Source: Blattabacterium cuenoti
GTDB lineage: Bacteria; Bacteroidota; Bacteroidia; Flavobacteriales; Blattabacteriaceae
DNA length: 64,000 nt
Direction of reading: 5' to 3'
Assembly (NCBI RefSeq): GCF_014252075.1
Contig: NZ_CP059209.1
Coordinates: forward strand, 248,001-312,000
In this document: one piece after another, positions 1-7,669 of the stretch
Layout of the letters: the number at the start of each line of letters is the position of its first letter
How positions within the stretch are numbered: the first letter of the stretch is position 1
The notes under the pieces: generated by a model
Seen by the model: only the letters and a program-made list of their open reading frames with translations
Database searches by the model: none
Told to the model about the DNA's origin: nothing
Position numbers and translations under genes: made by a program

Positions 1-1
1 A

Positions 2-466
2 AAAAAAAAGGAAACGCCATACAGTAATAACTGTAAAAATTATTTTCAAATCATTAATCAAAAACTTTTTTTTAAGGAGAAAACAGAATGTATTATAGAA
101 AAAGCTAAAAATTATATGTTTACTCCATATCTATATGGAGGAAAGACTAAAACAGGAATAGATTGTTCTTCTTTTATAAAAAATATTTTCGATTCTTATA
201 AAATATCTTTACCACGTATTTCTTATCATCAAGCCAAAAAAGGTTTTTTCGTTCCTAAAAAACAAATAGGAAAAGGAGATCTATTATTTTTTGCTACAGG
301 AACGTCTAGAAAAATAAATCATGTAGGAATGGTAATCCACGTTAGTCCCAGAAATGTATTTTTCATTCATGCTTCTACGTCTAATGGTGTAACTATCTCT
401 CAATTATATCAAAAATACTGGAGTCATCGATTTATTATGGCAAGAAGAATTCTTTATTATTCATGA
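2..466 (+). CDS. NlpC/P60 family peptidoglycan peptidase, 5' end beyond window
   Basis: The reading frame is open to the left edge, so the ATG at 116 is internal and the true start lies outside the window. The visible part is a C-terminal NlpC/P60 cysteine peptidase domain: an A-x-x-Y motif followed by TPYLYGG, then the catalytic cysteine in DCSS (about 164-175) and the catalytic histidine in NHVGM. Such enzymes cut the D-glutamyl-diaminopimelate bond or related bonds in peptidoglycan stems, usually outside the cytoplasm. This fits a window rich in cell-wall genes and a dapF gene for diaminopimelate. The 3' end overlaps the convergent aroA by 10 bases. Family assignment is firm; exact specificity cannot be read from this fragment. 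Confidence 0.85.
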   Translation, partial: KKKETPYSNNCKNYFQIINQKLFFKEKTECIIEKAKNYMFTPYLYGGKTKTGIDCSSFIKNIFDSYKISLPRISYHQAKKGFFVPKKQIGKGDLLFFATGTSRKINHVGMVIHVSPRNVFFIHASTSNGVTISQLYQKYWSHRFIMARRILYYS

Positions 467-1707
467 TAATCAATTGAAAATCCTAAAAATTTTAAATCTT
501 TCCAAAAGTTAGGATATGATTTTTCGACAACATTTGGATCCTCTATTTGTAAAAAAGAAGAACATAATCCAAATGGAGAAAAAGACATTGCCATTCTGTG
601 ATCCTGATAGGTTTTTATTCTTACAAAAGAATTGATTTTTTTAGAAAAAAAATCAGTGATCTCTAGACAAGAATCTGTAATTTTTGTTATTACTCCAAAT
701 TTTAATAATTCTTCTTTTAATGCTTTCAGCCTATCTGTTTCTTTAATTTTTAATGTCTCCAATCCTTTTAAACTACATTTGATTCCAAGTGCAGCACAAG
801 TAACAACAATAGTTTGTGCAATATCTGGAGTTTTATTTAAATTTAATTCAATGAATTTTTGGGAAAAAAAATTAAATTTTTTATTTAACGTAATTGCATT
901 TTTTTCAAAAACAGTAGAAACCCCAAAATTTTTATCATATATAGAAGCAACTTTTCTATCTCCTTGTAAACTTTCATTGCTATATGAAGATAAAGTAATG
1001 TGACTTTTTCTTGAAATCGCCACCATAGAATAGTAGTAAGAAGCAGAGCTCCAATCTGATTCTATATAAAAGTATTTTTTTCCTTCATATTTTTTTGGAT
1101 AGATATGGATTACTTTTTCTTTCCAAGAAGTTTTTACTCCTGATAAAGTTAGTAAATCAAAAGTCATTTTGATATATGGAATAGATGTAATATTTCCTTT
1201 TAGATAAATTTCGAGTCCTTTTTCAAATTGACTTGATATTAACATCAAAGAACTAATATATTGACTACTGATTTTGGCATCTATATCTATTTTTCCTCCT
1301 AAAATTTTTTTTCCAAGAATTTTTATTGGAGGATATCCCTTCTTTTCCAAATAATAAATTTCAGATCCTAGTTCTCTTAGAGCTTCTACAAGTACAGAAA
1401 TAGGTCTTTCTTTCATTCTATTTGATCCTGTTAAAACGATTTCTTTTCCCTCTTGGATAGCGAAATAAGAGGTCAAAAAACGCATAGCAGTTCCAGCATG
1501 ATGAATATCTAATATGTTAGAAGTACTATTTAAACTTTTTTTTAAGACTTCTGTATCTTCAGAATTTGAAATATTTTCAATCTGAATATCGTCCTTATAA
1601 ATGGCCTTTAAAATTAAAAGACGATTAGACACACTTTTAGATCCAGTTATAGATATAGAACCGAATAAAGAACTTTTTTCTTTATAAATCTTAATGTAAG
1701 AAGACAT
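457..1707 (-). CDS. aroA: 3-phosphoshikimate 1-carboxyvinyltransferase (EPSP synthase)
   Basis: Sixth step of the shikimate pathway: joins phosphoenolpyruvate to shikimate-3-phosphate to give EPSP. The 416-residue protein has the substrate-binding SKSVSNR motif near residue 23, the HAGTAMRF motif near 70, and a KETDR motif followed by DHRMAMSF near the C-terminus, all typical of the family. It is the last gene of a leftward operon after the MazG-like gene (3-base gap) and the transketolase pair, so erythrose-4-phosphate supply and its use are linked. It should serve aromatic amino acid production together with the DAHP synthase/chorismate mutase at the right edge of the window. Complete; overlaps the convergent peptidase gene by 10 bases. 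Confidence 0.95.
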   Translation of the reverse strand: MSSYIKIYKEKSSLFGSISITGSKSVSNRLLILKAIYKDDIQIENISNSEDTEVLKKSLNSTSNILDIHHAGTAMRFLTSYFAIQEGKEIVLTGSNRMKERPISVLVEALRELGSEIYYLEKKGYPPIKILGKKILGGKIDIDAKISSQYISSLMLISSQFEKGLEIYLKGNITSIPYIKMTFDLLTLSGVKTSWKEKVIHIYPKKYEGKKYFYIESDWSSASYYYSMVAISRKSHITLSSYSNESLQGDRKVASIYDKNFGVSTVFEKNAITLNKKFNFFSQKFIELNLNKTPDIAQTIVVTCAALGIKCSLKGLETLKIKETDRLKALKEELLKFGVITKITDSCLEITDFFSKKINSFVRIKTYQDHRMAMSFSPFGLCSSFLQIEDPNVVEKSYPNFWKDLKFLGFSIDYHE

Positions 1708-1710
1708 ATT

Positions 1711-2040
1711 TTACTTTAATTTTTCATTTTCATGGTGTCTCATATGATCTCTAATTTGTTTTTTCTTTAGTTTTTTGTGAAAAGATTTTTCTAAATTAAT
1801 TCCATTTTGATTCGCTAAACAAACTAGAACAAACAAAACATCTGATAATTCTTCTCCAAGATCCTCATTTTTTTGACAATTTTTTTTATTAGATTGTTCT
1901 CCATAGTGTCTAGCAATAATTCTAGAAACTTCACCGACTTCTTCCGATAAAAGAATAGTGTTGGTCAATACGTCAAAATAACGAACTCCATGATTCATAA
2001 TCCAATTATGAACTAATTTTTGTATATTTTTGATTTCCAA
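1711..2040 (-). CDS. MazG-like nucleotide pyrophosphohydrolase
   Basis: A 109-residue all-alpha protein with the MazG/dUTPase-type metal-binding signature: EEVGEVSR near residue 29-36 and GEELSDVLF near 63-71, giving the E-x-x-E and E-x-x-x-D metal ligands. Members hydrolyse nucleoside triphosphates or related nucleotides to monophosphates and are usually seen as house-cleaning enzymes. It lies between the transketolase C-subunit gene (3-base gap) and aroA (3-base gap) in one leftward transcription unit. Nothing in the sequence fixes the substrate. The family call is firm, the physiological role is not. Confidence 0.8.
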   Translation of the reverse strand: MEIKNIQKLVHNWIMNHGVRYFDVLTNTILLSEEVGEVSRIIARHYGEQSNKKNCQKNEDLGEELSDVLFVLVCLANQNGINLEKSFHKKLKKKQIRDHMRHHENEKLK

Positions 2041-2043
2041 ATT

Positions 2044-3012
2044 TTATTGTTTTTTCTTTTTTTTCAATAAAGACTTTACGTTATTGACAATAGAATCACG
2101 ATCAACATTATATTTTTTCAAAAGTTCCATGGGTTTTCCACTTTCTCCAAAAATATCATTAACAGCTACTAAATTTTGAGGAACATAACATTTATGAGTG
2201 GTAAGTATTCTTGCTATACTCTCTCCTAATCCTCCCCAATAATTGTGTTCTTCTGCAGTTACAATACATTTTGTTTTATTTACAGATTTTAAAATTGATT
2301 CTTCATCCAACGGTTTGATCGTATGAATATTAAGAACTTCACATTCTATTCCTTTTTCTTTGTACAAAATTTTAGAAGCTTCTAGAGATTCCCATACTAA
2401 ATGTCCTGTGCAAACAATGGTAACATCTTTTCCTTCTGTTAAAAGAACAGCCTTTCCGATTTCAAATATTTGATCTTCATCTGTAAAATTAGCTACAGCA
2501 GGACGTCCAAAACGTAAATATACTGGACCTAAATAATTAGCTATAGCCAAAGTCGCAGCATAAGTTTGATTGTAATCACACGTATTAATAACTGTCATTC
2601 CAGGCAACATTTTCATCATTCCAATATCTTCTAAACTTTGATGTGTCGCTCCATCTTCTCCTAAAGTTAATCCAGAATGAGAAGCACATATTTTTACGTT
2701 TTTATAAGAATAAGCAATAGATTGACGTATTTGATCGTATACACGGGATGTAGCAAAATTAGCAAACGTTCCAGCAAAAGGAATGTATTTTCCAATGCTT
2801 AGTCCAGCTGCTATTCCAATCATATTTGCTTCTGCTATTCCTATTTGGAAAAATCTTTCTGGAAATTCTTTAGAAAACTGATTCATAAACAAAGAGCTAG
2901 TCAAATCTGCACACAATGCTACCACTTGATTATTTGTTCTTCCCAAAAAAGTCAATGCTTGACCAAAACCAGCTCTAGTTTCTTTTAGCCCTTTATTTTT
3001 ATATTTTTTCAT
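2044..3012 (-). CDS. Transketolase, C-terminal subunit
   Basis: 322 residues covering the pyrimidine-binding and C-terminal domains of transketolase, with the TPP-contacting region GLTLGEDGATHQ near residue 115-126 and a C-terminal domain carrying VTAEEHNYWGG. It should pair with the N-terminal subunit encoded 23 bases upstream to make a heteromeric enzyme of the non-oxidative pentose phosphate pathway, moving two-carbon units between sugar phosphates and producing erythrose-4-phosphate for aromatic synthesis. A split transketolase is known in several bacterial groups, so this is a division of one protein into two genes, not a break. Both halves begin with their own ATG and are full length for their domain. 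Confidence 0.9.
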   Translation of the reverse strand: MKKYKNKGLKETRAGFGQALTFLGRTNNQVVALCADLTSSLFMNQFSKEFPERFFQIGIAEANMIGIAAGLSIGKYIPFAGTFANFATSRVYDQIRQSIAYSYKNVKICASHSGLTLGEDGATHQSLEDIGMMKMLPGMTVINTCDYNQTYAATLAIANYLGPVYLRFGRPAVANFTDEDQIFEIGKAVLLTEGKDVTIVCTGHLVWESLEASKILYKEKGIECEVLNIHTIKPLDEESILKSVNKTKCIVTAEEHNYWGGLGESIARILTTHKCYVPQNLVAVNDIFGESGKPMELLKKYNVDRDSIVNNVKSLLKKKKKQ

Positions 3013-3035
3013 ATACTACATTTGTTTTTTTTTAA

Positions 3036-3899
3036 TCAATCAGATAAAGGATAATCTAATAAAGATGTTTCATGAATTTGAGATAAAGCTCTTTCTAATT
3101 CTTCTTTATTAGGATATTTTCCATGCCATGCATTGTTTCCTTCCATAAAATCTACACCCTTTCCCATTTGAGTATATAATATAATTAAAACAGGTTTTCT
3201 TTTTCCAGTTTCATTTTTTGCTTTTTTTAAAACATCAATCACTTTTTCAATATTATTTCCTTCTAATTCTTCTAAAACTTTCCAATTGAACGATTCAAAT
3301 TTTTTTTTCAAATTACCAAGAGGTAATACTTCATCTGTTGTTCCATCTATTTGTTGTCCATTATAATCAACAGTTGCTATATAATTATCTATATTTCTAG
3401 ATCCTGCATATAATACAGATTCCCAAATTTGTCCTTCATTTAACTCTCCATCTCCATGTAAACTATAAATAATGCTATGAAATTCTTTATTTAATTTTTT
3501 TGACAAAGCTGCACCAATAGCTACAGACATTCCTTGTCCTAGAGAACCCGAGGAAATGCGTATTCCGGGGAGTCCTCCATGTACAGAGGGATGTCCTTGT
3601 AAACGTGAATTTAACTTTCTGAAAGTAGATAATTCTTTTACTGAAAAAAAACCAGAACGAGCCAGTATACTATAGTAAACAGGGGAAATGTGTCCATTAG
3701 ATAGAAAAAAAAGGTCTTCTCCTTCTCCATCCATAGAAAATTTTTTTGAACTATAATGCATTATCTCTTTATATAAAGCGACAAAATATTCTGTGCAACC
3801 CAAAGATCCTCCTGGATGCCCAGATTTTGCATCATTGACCATTCGTAGAATATCTCTTCTCACTTGAGAACATAAATCCTTTAAATAACGTACATTCAT
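3036..3899 (-). CDS. Transketolase, N-terminal (TPP-binding) subunit
   Basis: 287 residues matching the first, diphosphate-binding domain of transketolase: SGHPGGSLG near residue 26-34, GSLGQGMS near 117-124, and the metal/TPP motif GDGELNEGQIWE near 149-160 with the usual asparagine about 26 residues later. Works with the C-terminal subunit encoded directly downstream. First gene of the leftward operon tkt(N)-tkt(C)-MazG-aroA. A candidate -7 box (CAAAAGTA on the plus strand, 3970-3977) lies upstream, in the 93-base region shared with divergent smpB. Confidence 0.9.
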   Translation of the reverse strand: MNVRYLKDLCSQVRRDILRMVNDAKSGHPGGSLGCTEYFVALYKEIMHYSSKKFSMDGEGEDLFFLSNGHISPVYYSILARSGFFSVKELSTFRKLNSRLQGHPSVHGGLPGIRISSGSLGQGMSVAIGAALSKKLNKEFHSIIYSLHGDGELNEGQIWESVLYAGSRNIDNYIATVDYNGQQIDGTTDEVLPLGNLKKKFESFNWKVLEELEGNNIEKVIDVLKKAKNETGKRKPVLIILYTQMGKGVDFMEGNNAWHGKYPNKEELERALSQIHETSLLDYPLSD

Positions 3900-3969
3900 T
3901 TTTTTTTTTTGAAAAAATTTTTGTTTGTATATTTTCGTAATTTCGTTTAATTATCTTATACATCTTATA

Positions 3970-3977
3970 CAAAAGTA
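3970..3977 (-). promoter_or_regulatory. Candidate Bacteroidota -7 box upstream of the transketolase operon
   Basis: Read on the minus strand this is TACTTTTG, an exact match to TAnnTTTG. It would start transcription near 3963, about 64 bases before the transketolase N-subunit ATG. No TTG is seen at the usual -33 position, so support is partial. Confidence 0.35.
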
Positions 3978-3992
3978 AGAATTAATTAAATT

Positions 3993-4442
3993 ATGAGTAT
4001 TCTAAATAGAAAAGCAAGATTTCAATATCAGTTTTTAGAACATTATACAGCTGGAATACAACTTCTTGGTACTGAAGTGAAATCAATCAGACAAAATAAA
4101 GCTAATATCATGGAAAGTTTTTGCCAAATGAAAAATGGAGAATTGTTTTCTATGAATATGTACATAGCCGAATACAAATTCGGAACAAACTGTAATCATT
4201 CAAGCAGAAGAGAAAGAAAATTATTATTGAAAAAAAAAGAATTGATAAAAATAGATAAAAAATTGAAAAACAAAGGATTAACTGTTGTCCCCATTGAATT
4301 ATTTTTTAATAATAAGGGATATATAAAAGTAAAAATAGTTTTGGCTAAGGGAAAAAAAATATATGATAAACGTGAATCTTTGCGAAAAAGAGATTCTTTG
4401 AGAGAAATTAAACAATCTTTAAAAATTAAAAATTGTATTTAA
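3993..4442 (+). CDS. smpB: SsrA-binding protein SmpB
   Basis: 149-residue basic protein that carries tmRNA to stalled ribosomes during trans-translation. It shows the conserved N-terminal AGIQLLGTEVKS segment (about residues 20-31), the NMYIAEY strand, and a basic C-terminal tail (KRESLRKRD and following) that follows mRNA into the decoding site. Length is normal for the family. The gene is alone on its strand, followed 56 bases later by the OmpA-family gene with its own promoter-like box. No Shine-Dalgarno sequence precedes the ATG. The tmRNA gene is not in this window. Confidence 0.95.
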   Translation: MSILNRKARFQYQFLEHYTAGIQLLGTEVKSIRQNKANIMESFCQMKNGELFSMNMYIAEYKFGTNCNHSSRRERKLLLKKKELIKIDKKLKNKGLTVVPIELFFNNKGYIKVKIVLAKGKKIYDKRESLRKRDSLREIKQSLKIKNCI

Positions 4443-4464
4443 TTTATTTTTGAAATCAAATATT

Positions 4465-4472
4465 TATATTTG
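4465..4472 (+). promoter_or_regulatory. Candidate -7 box (TATATTTG) of the OmpA-family gene
   Basis: Exact match to the Bacteroidota consensus TAnnTTTG, placed 26 bases before the ATG at 4499, giving a leader of about 20 bases. A TTG occurs upstream at 4450-4452 but the 12-base spacing is shorter than usual, so only the -7 part is well supported. Confidence 0.45.
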
Positions 4473-4498
4473 TTTAGATTCAAAGAAATTATAGTTTT

Positions 4499-5731
4499 AT
4501 GAAAAACGTCAATTTTTTTATTATTGCTTTATTCGCTTTTTTTTCGTCTGTGTTTTCTCAAGATTCGTCTCAAGATTCGAAAGAAAAATGGACTGTTCGA
4601 ATAGGAGCACACGACATTAATTATTTTCCTATAAAATCTCCTTTTAAAGGTTTTTTTCTTAAAAAGAATAATAGTTTTAATCCTATTATTTCTAATATAG
4701 AATTAGAGCATAATGTAAAAAAACATATTGGTTTATATTTAAATGCATCATTAGGTTTGGCTGACAATAACAGATGGAGAATAGGAAAGTGTACTTTCGT
4801 AAAATTGAGTCATGGGGTAAATTTATACATTTTCCCTCATCACAAATTTGATCCCTATTTGCGATTAGGTGCAGGGTACCATAAATTTAATGGATATATA
4901 GATAGAGAATTAAGAATTTCAGATACCAAGTATTTTAAAACAAATAAGAAGGATTTTTTTGTATTAGATGGTGGATTAGGTTTAAATTTTTGGATAGTTT
5001 CTAATTTTGGGGTTAACTTACAAAGTACTTATAACCAAGTTTTTGCCTATCAATCGAGTGACTTTCTAAATTTTTGGAAACATAATGTAGGAGTCGTTTT
5101 CCGTTTTGGAAATTTCAAGCTTGCAGAGGATAATAAGGATAAAAATCAAGAAAACAAAAAAATAGTAGAAATTAATAAAGATCATTCTTATTTACCACCA
5201 ATAATGGAAGATAAAAAAGAAGAAGAAAAAATTTGTTGTCAGAATAAAAATCAAAAAGATTCAGATAATGATGGAATTTTAGATCAAGAAGATTTATGTC
5301 CCAATCAATTTGGATTAAAAAAATTCAAGGGTTGTCCTGATACCGATTCAGATAATATTCCGGATAATGAAGATAAATGTCCTAAAGAATTCGGAAAAAA
5401 AGAAAATAAGGGATGCCCTGATATAGTTTTTAACCCTGTTTTATTTAATTTAGATAAATTTTCATTATCCCATAGTTCTATAGCTGTTGTTAATGAAATA
5501 GCTGAAATAATGATTAATAGACTTCCAAATTCTAAATTCTATATAAATGGATATGCAGATGCTCATGGAAAACTCTATTATAACAAAAAATTGTCTATAA
5601 AAAGAGCAAATTCAGTATTTGATGTTTTAGTTTCGAAAGGAGTAGATCCTTCTAGAATAGAAGTGAGAGGATTGGTAGGAAAAAAATATAACAAAAAAGG
5701 ACGACGTGTTGAAATAACAATACGAAAATAA
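4499..5731 (+). CDS. OmpA-family outer membrane protein with calcium-type repeats
   Basis: 410 residues. Residues 1-20 form a signal peptide (hydrophobic core then FS before QDSS). Residues about 28-205 alternate in the manner of an eight-stranded OmpA beta-barrel. A charged linker follows, then two thrombospondin type 3-like repeats (DSDNDGILDQEDLCP and DTDSDNIPDNEDKCP, about residues 256-300) that bind calcium in known family members. The last ~105 residues are an OmpA C-terminal peptidoglycan-binding domain (NGYADAHG, LSIKRANSV, GRRVEITI). It should tie the outer membrane to peptidoglycan. It stands alone between a TATATTTG box and a strong terminator. A 12-base tandem duplication encodes SQDSSQDS at the start of the mature protein. 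Confidence 0.9.
   Translation: MKNVNFFIIALFAFFSSVFSQDSSQDSKEKWTVRIGAHDINYFPIKSPFKGFFLKKNNSFNPIISNIELEHNVKKHIGLYLNASLGLADNNRWRIGKCTFVKLSHGVNLYIFPHHKFDPYLRLGAGYHKFNGYIDRELRISDTKYFKTNKKDFFVLDGGLGLNFWIVSNFGVNLQSTYNQVFAYQSSDFLNFWKHNVGVVFRFGNFKLAEDNKDKNQENKKIVEINKDHSYLPPIMEDKKEEEKICCQNKNQKDSDNDGILDQEDLCPNQFGLKKFKGCPDTDSDNIPDNEDKCPKEFGKKENKGCPDIVFNPVLFNLDKFSLSHSSIAVVNEIAEIMINRLPNSKFYINGYADAHGKLYYNKKLSIKRANSVFDVLVSKGVDPSRIEVRGLVGKKYNKKGRRVEITIRK
4556..4579 (+). repeat. 12-bp tandem duplication in the OmpA-family gene
   Basis: TCTCAAGATTCG occurs twice in a row (4556-4567, 4568-4579), encoding SQDS twice directly after the predicted signal peptide. In frame, so the protein is only lengthened by four residues. 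Confidence 0.85.
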
Positions 5732-5746
5732 TAGCAATACGAAAAT
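5718..5746 (+). repeat. 12-bp direct repeat spanning the stop codon of the OmpA-family gene
   Basis: CAATACGAAAAT is found at 5718-5729 and again at 5735-5746 (17-base period). The first copy runs into the TAA stop codon; the second lies just after it. It looks like a small local duplication. Confidence 0.75.
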
Positions 5747-5753
5747 CATGAAT

Positions 5754-5785
5754 AAAAAAACCTCTTGGAATCAAGAGGTTTTTTT
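5754..5785 (+). terminator. Bidirectional intrinsic terminator after the OmpA-family gene
   Basis: Seven A, then CCTCTTG (5761-5767), loop GAAT, CAAGAGG (5772-5778), then seven T. The stem is perfect and the flanking A and T runs make it work in either direction. It ends the OmpA transcript 22 bases after the stop and, on the other strand, overlaps the stop codon and last codons of tatC (tatC ends at 5771). Confidence 0.9.
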
Positions 5786-6571
5786 ATTTGCGGAAAACGA
5801 TACATATATACTTACTTGATAAAGAAGGAACAGTGGAATGAAAACGACTATCGTGCTTAAAATATCTCCAGGTGTAATAGCAGAAGCTATAATTAACATT
5901 ATAAGAAAAGCATGTTTTCTGTATTTTTTTAAAAAATTATAAGAAATTAATTCAATTTTAGTAAGAATAAATATGAAAAATGGAAATAAAAAAATAATTC
6001 CCATAGACAGTACAGAATTTATGATCAAAGAGATATAATCCGATAAATCAAATATATTTTTTGGAACGTAACTTATTCTAAAAGAATATCCAAATTGAAT
6101 TAAAAATGGACATAACACAAAATAACCAAAAAGAACTCCTAATCCAAATAGAATGGTTACTATTATCAGTATTCCTCTGAAATACTTTTTTTCTTCATCC
6201 GAAAGAGCAGGTCTAATAAATTTCCAAAACTCATAAAAAACATAAGGAAACGATAAAATAACTCCTCCTATAAAACAAGTCCATACATAAATGTTGAATT
6301 GTCCAAATATTTGTCTATTTTGTATTTCCAAATCTCTAGAAAAAAAAGAAACAGGATTCAAATGAATGCCTAAAAAGGTATTTGTTAATTTATAAAATAT
6401 ACGGTAAGTAATGAAATTCTTTTTGGATGGACCAAAAATGATATAATCAAATATAATATCTTTATTATTCATTAAAATAATCATTGCAATGATTATTGCA
6501 CAAAAACAGTGAATAATATGTTTTCTCAGTTCTCCAATGTGTTTCCAAAACGACATTTTATTTTCTTTCAT
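5771..6571 (-). CDS. tatC: Sec-independent protein translocase subunit TatC
   Basis: 266-residue inner-membrane protein of the twin-arginine translocase, which exports folded proteins. It opens with the family pattern SFWKHIGELRKHI, has YEFWKFIRPALSDEEK near residues 112-127 (the cytoplasmic loop motif) and about six hydrophobic segments, with AITPGD near residue 235 before the last helix. No tatA/tatB gene is adjacent. The ATG at 6571 is used here; a second Met five codons in is possible. Its last codons and stop fall inside the terminator hairpin of the convergent OmpA-family gene. Confidence 0.92.
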   Translation of the reverse strand: MKENKMSFWKHIGELRKHIIHCFCAIIIAMIILMNNKDIIFDYIIFGPSKKNFITYRIFYKLTNTFLGIHLNPVSFFSRDLEIQNRQIFGQFNIYVWTCFIGGVILSFPYVFYEFWKFIRPALSDEEKKYFRGILIIVTILFGLGVLFGYFVLCPFLIQFGYSFRISYVPKNIFDLSDYISLIINSVLSMGIIFLFPFFIFILTKIELISYNFLKKYRKHAFLIMLIIASAITPGDILSTIVVFIPLFLLYQVSIYVSFSANKKTS

Positions 6572-6622
6572 TTATCAAAATTGATAATTAAAAATGATTA
6601 AATTTATCACAATATTGATAAA
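6572..6622. promoter_or_regulatory. Two related dyads between tatC and ychF
   Basis: TTATCAA-AA-TTGATAA (6572-6587) and TTTATCA-CAATAT-TGATAAA (6603-6622) both have perfect 7-base arms sharing the core TTATCA/TGATAA. They sit in the 81-base divergent intergenic region, the first directly against the tatC start codon. They could be operator sites; no regulator is known from this window. AT-rich chance palindromes are the alternative. Confidence 0.35.
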
Positions 6623-6652
6623 ATTTGTAATTTCAATGTTAAAATTAAATTA

Positions 6653-7669
6653 ATGAAATGTGGGATTATTGGTCTTCCAAATACAGGAAAATCAAAATTT
6701 TTTAACTTTATTTCTAACTCAAAAGCTTTATCAGAAAATTTTCCTTTTTGTACTATAGAACCCAATTATGGAATGACAAAAGTTCCAGATAAAAGACTAT
6801 ATGAACTCAAAGAAATTATTCAACCAATAAATTCAATTCCATCCGAAATCAAAATAGTAGATATAGCTGGCCTTATAAAAGGATCTCATAAAGGAGATGG
6901 ATTGGGAAATAAATTTTTGTCTCATGTTCGTGAAACAAATGTAATCATCCATATGATACGTTTTTTTAACGACACGAACGTTATCCATGTAGAAGGATCT
7001 ATAAATCCTATTAGAGACAAAGAAATTATTGATATGGAATTACAATTAAAAGATCTAGAAACAATAGAAAGTAGATTAAAAAAAATCACAAGAAAAGACA
7101 AAATGGATAGATCTATAAATACACTCCAAAAAGTTTTTTCTTTCTTAAAAAAAGGAAATAATATTAGAATGTATCCATTTCAAGAAGAAGAAAAAAAACA
7201 TATAAAGGATTTGCAATTATTAACTATCAAACCTGTTCTTTATATATGTAATACTGATGAAAAATTAAATGATAAGACTCTTTTCCATATAAAAAATCTG
7301 AAAAAGATAGCAGAGATGGAAAATTCCCCTTTGGTGGTTTTACCTTTGAAAAAAAATTTAATTTTCTATGAAGTTGAAAAAGTTCTGAAAGAATCCTATA
7401 AATTATTAAACTTGCAAAGTTTTTTTACGATAGGAAAAGAAGAAATACGAGCTTGGGCTATACCCAATCAATGTACAGCTTATGAAGCTTCTTCTGTCAT
7501 TCATACGGATTTTAAAAAAGGATTTATCAAAGCAGAAGTCATTCATTATAATGATTTTATCAAATATAGATCAGAAGAAAAAGTAAAAAAAGCGGGAAAA
7601 ATTTTTCTGGCAGGAAAAAATTATCTTATTCAAGATGGAGATATCATTCGTTTTCGATTTAATCGATAA
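6653..7669 (+). CDS. ychF: Ribosome-binding P-loop NTPase YchF (OLA1 family)
   Basis: 338 residues. P-loop GLPNTGKS at residues 7-14, switch motif DIAGLIKGSHKGDGLGN near 69-85, and the altered specificity motif NTDE (instead of NKxD) near 199, typical of YchF proteins that prefer ATP. The C-terminal TGS-like domain ends with AGKNYLIQDGDIIRFRF. Known relatives bind ribosomes and affect stress translation. A little shorter than the usual ~363 residues but no motif is missing. Its end overlaps the convergent M42 peptidase gene by 11 bases. Confidence 0.93.
   Translation: MKCGIIGLPNTGKSKFFNFISNSKALSENFPFCTIEPNYGMTKVPDKRLYELKEIIQPINSIPSEIKIVDIAGLIKGSHKGDGLGNKFLSHVRETNVIIHMIRFFNDTNVIHVEGSINPIRDKEIIDMELQLKDLETIESRLKKITRKDKMDRSINTLQKVFSFLKKGNNIRMYPFQEEEKKHIKDLQLLTIKPVLYICNTDEKLNDKTLFHIKNLKKIAEMENSPLVVLPLKKNLIFYEVEKVLKESYKLLNLQSFFTIGKEEIRAWAIPNQCTAYEASSVIHTDFKKGFIKAEVIHYNDFIKYRSEEKVKKAGKIFLAGKNYLIQDGDIIRFRFNR

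Noticed and set aside
116..466. A complete small peptidase starting at ATG 116
   Set aside because: The frame is open to the left edge and the residues before ATG 116 include part of the NlpC/P60 domain.
632..1003. Plus-strand frame of 123 codons opposite aroA
   Set aside because: Antisense to a well-conserved aroA and with no recognisable motif. Similar shadow frames opposite or within dapF, tgt, lysS-side genes, phosphate transporter, argH, peroxiredoxin, dnaG and metK were rejected likewise.
6620..6632. TAAAATTTG as a -7 box of ychF
   Set aside because: It has three instead of two bases between TA and TTTG, so it is not an exact match.
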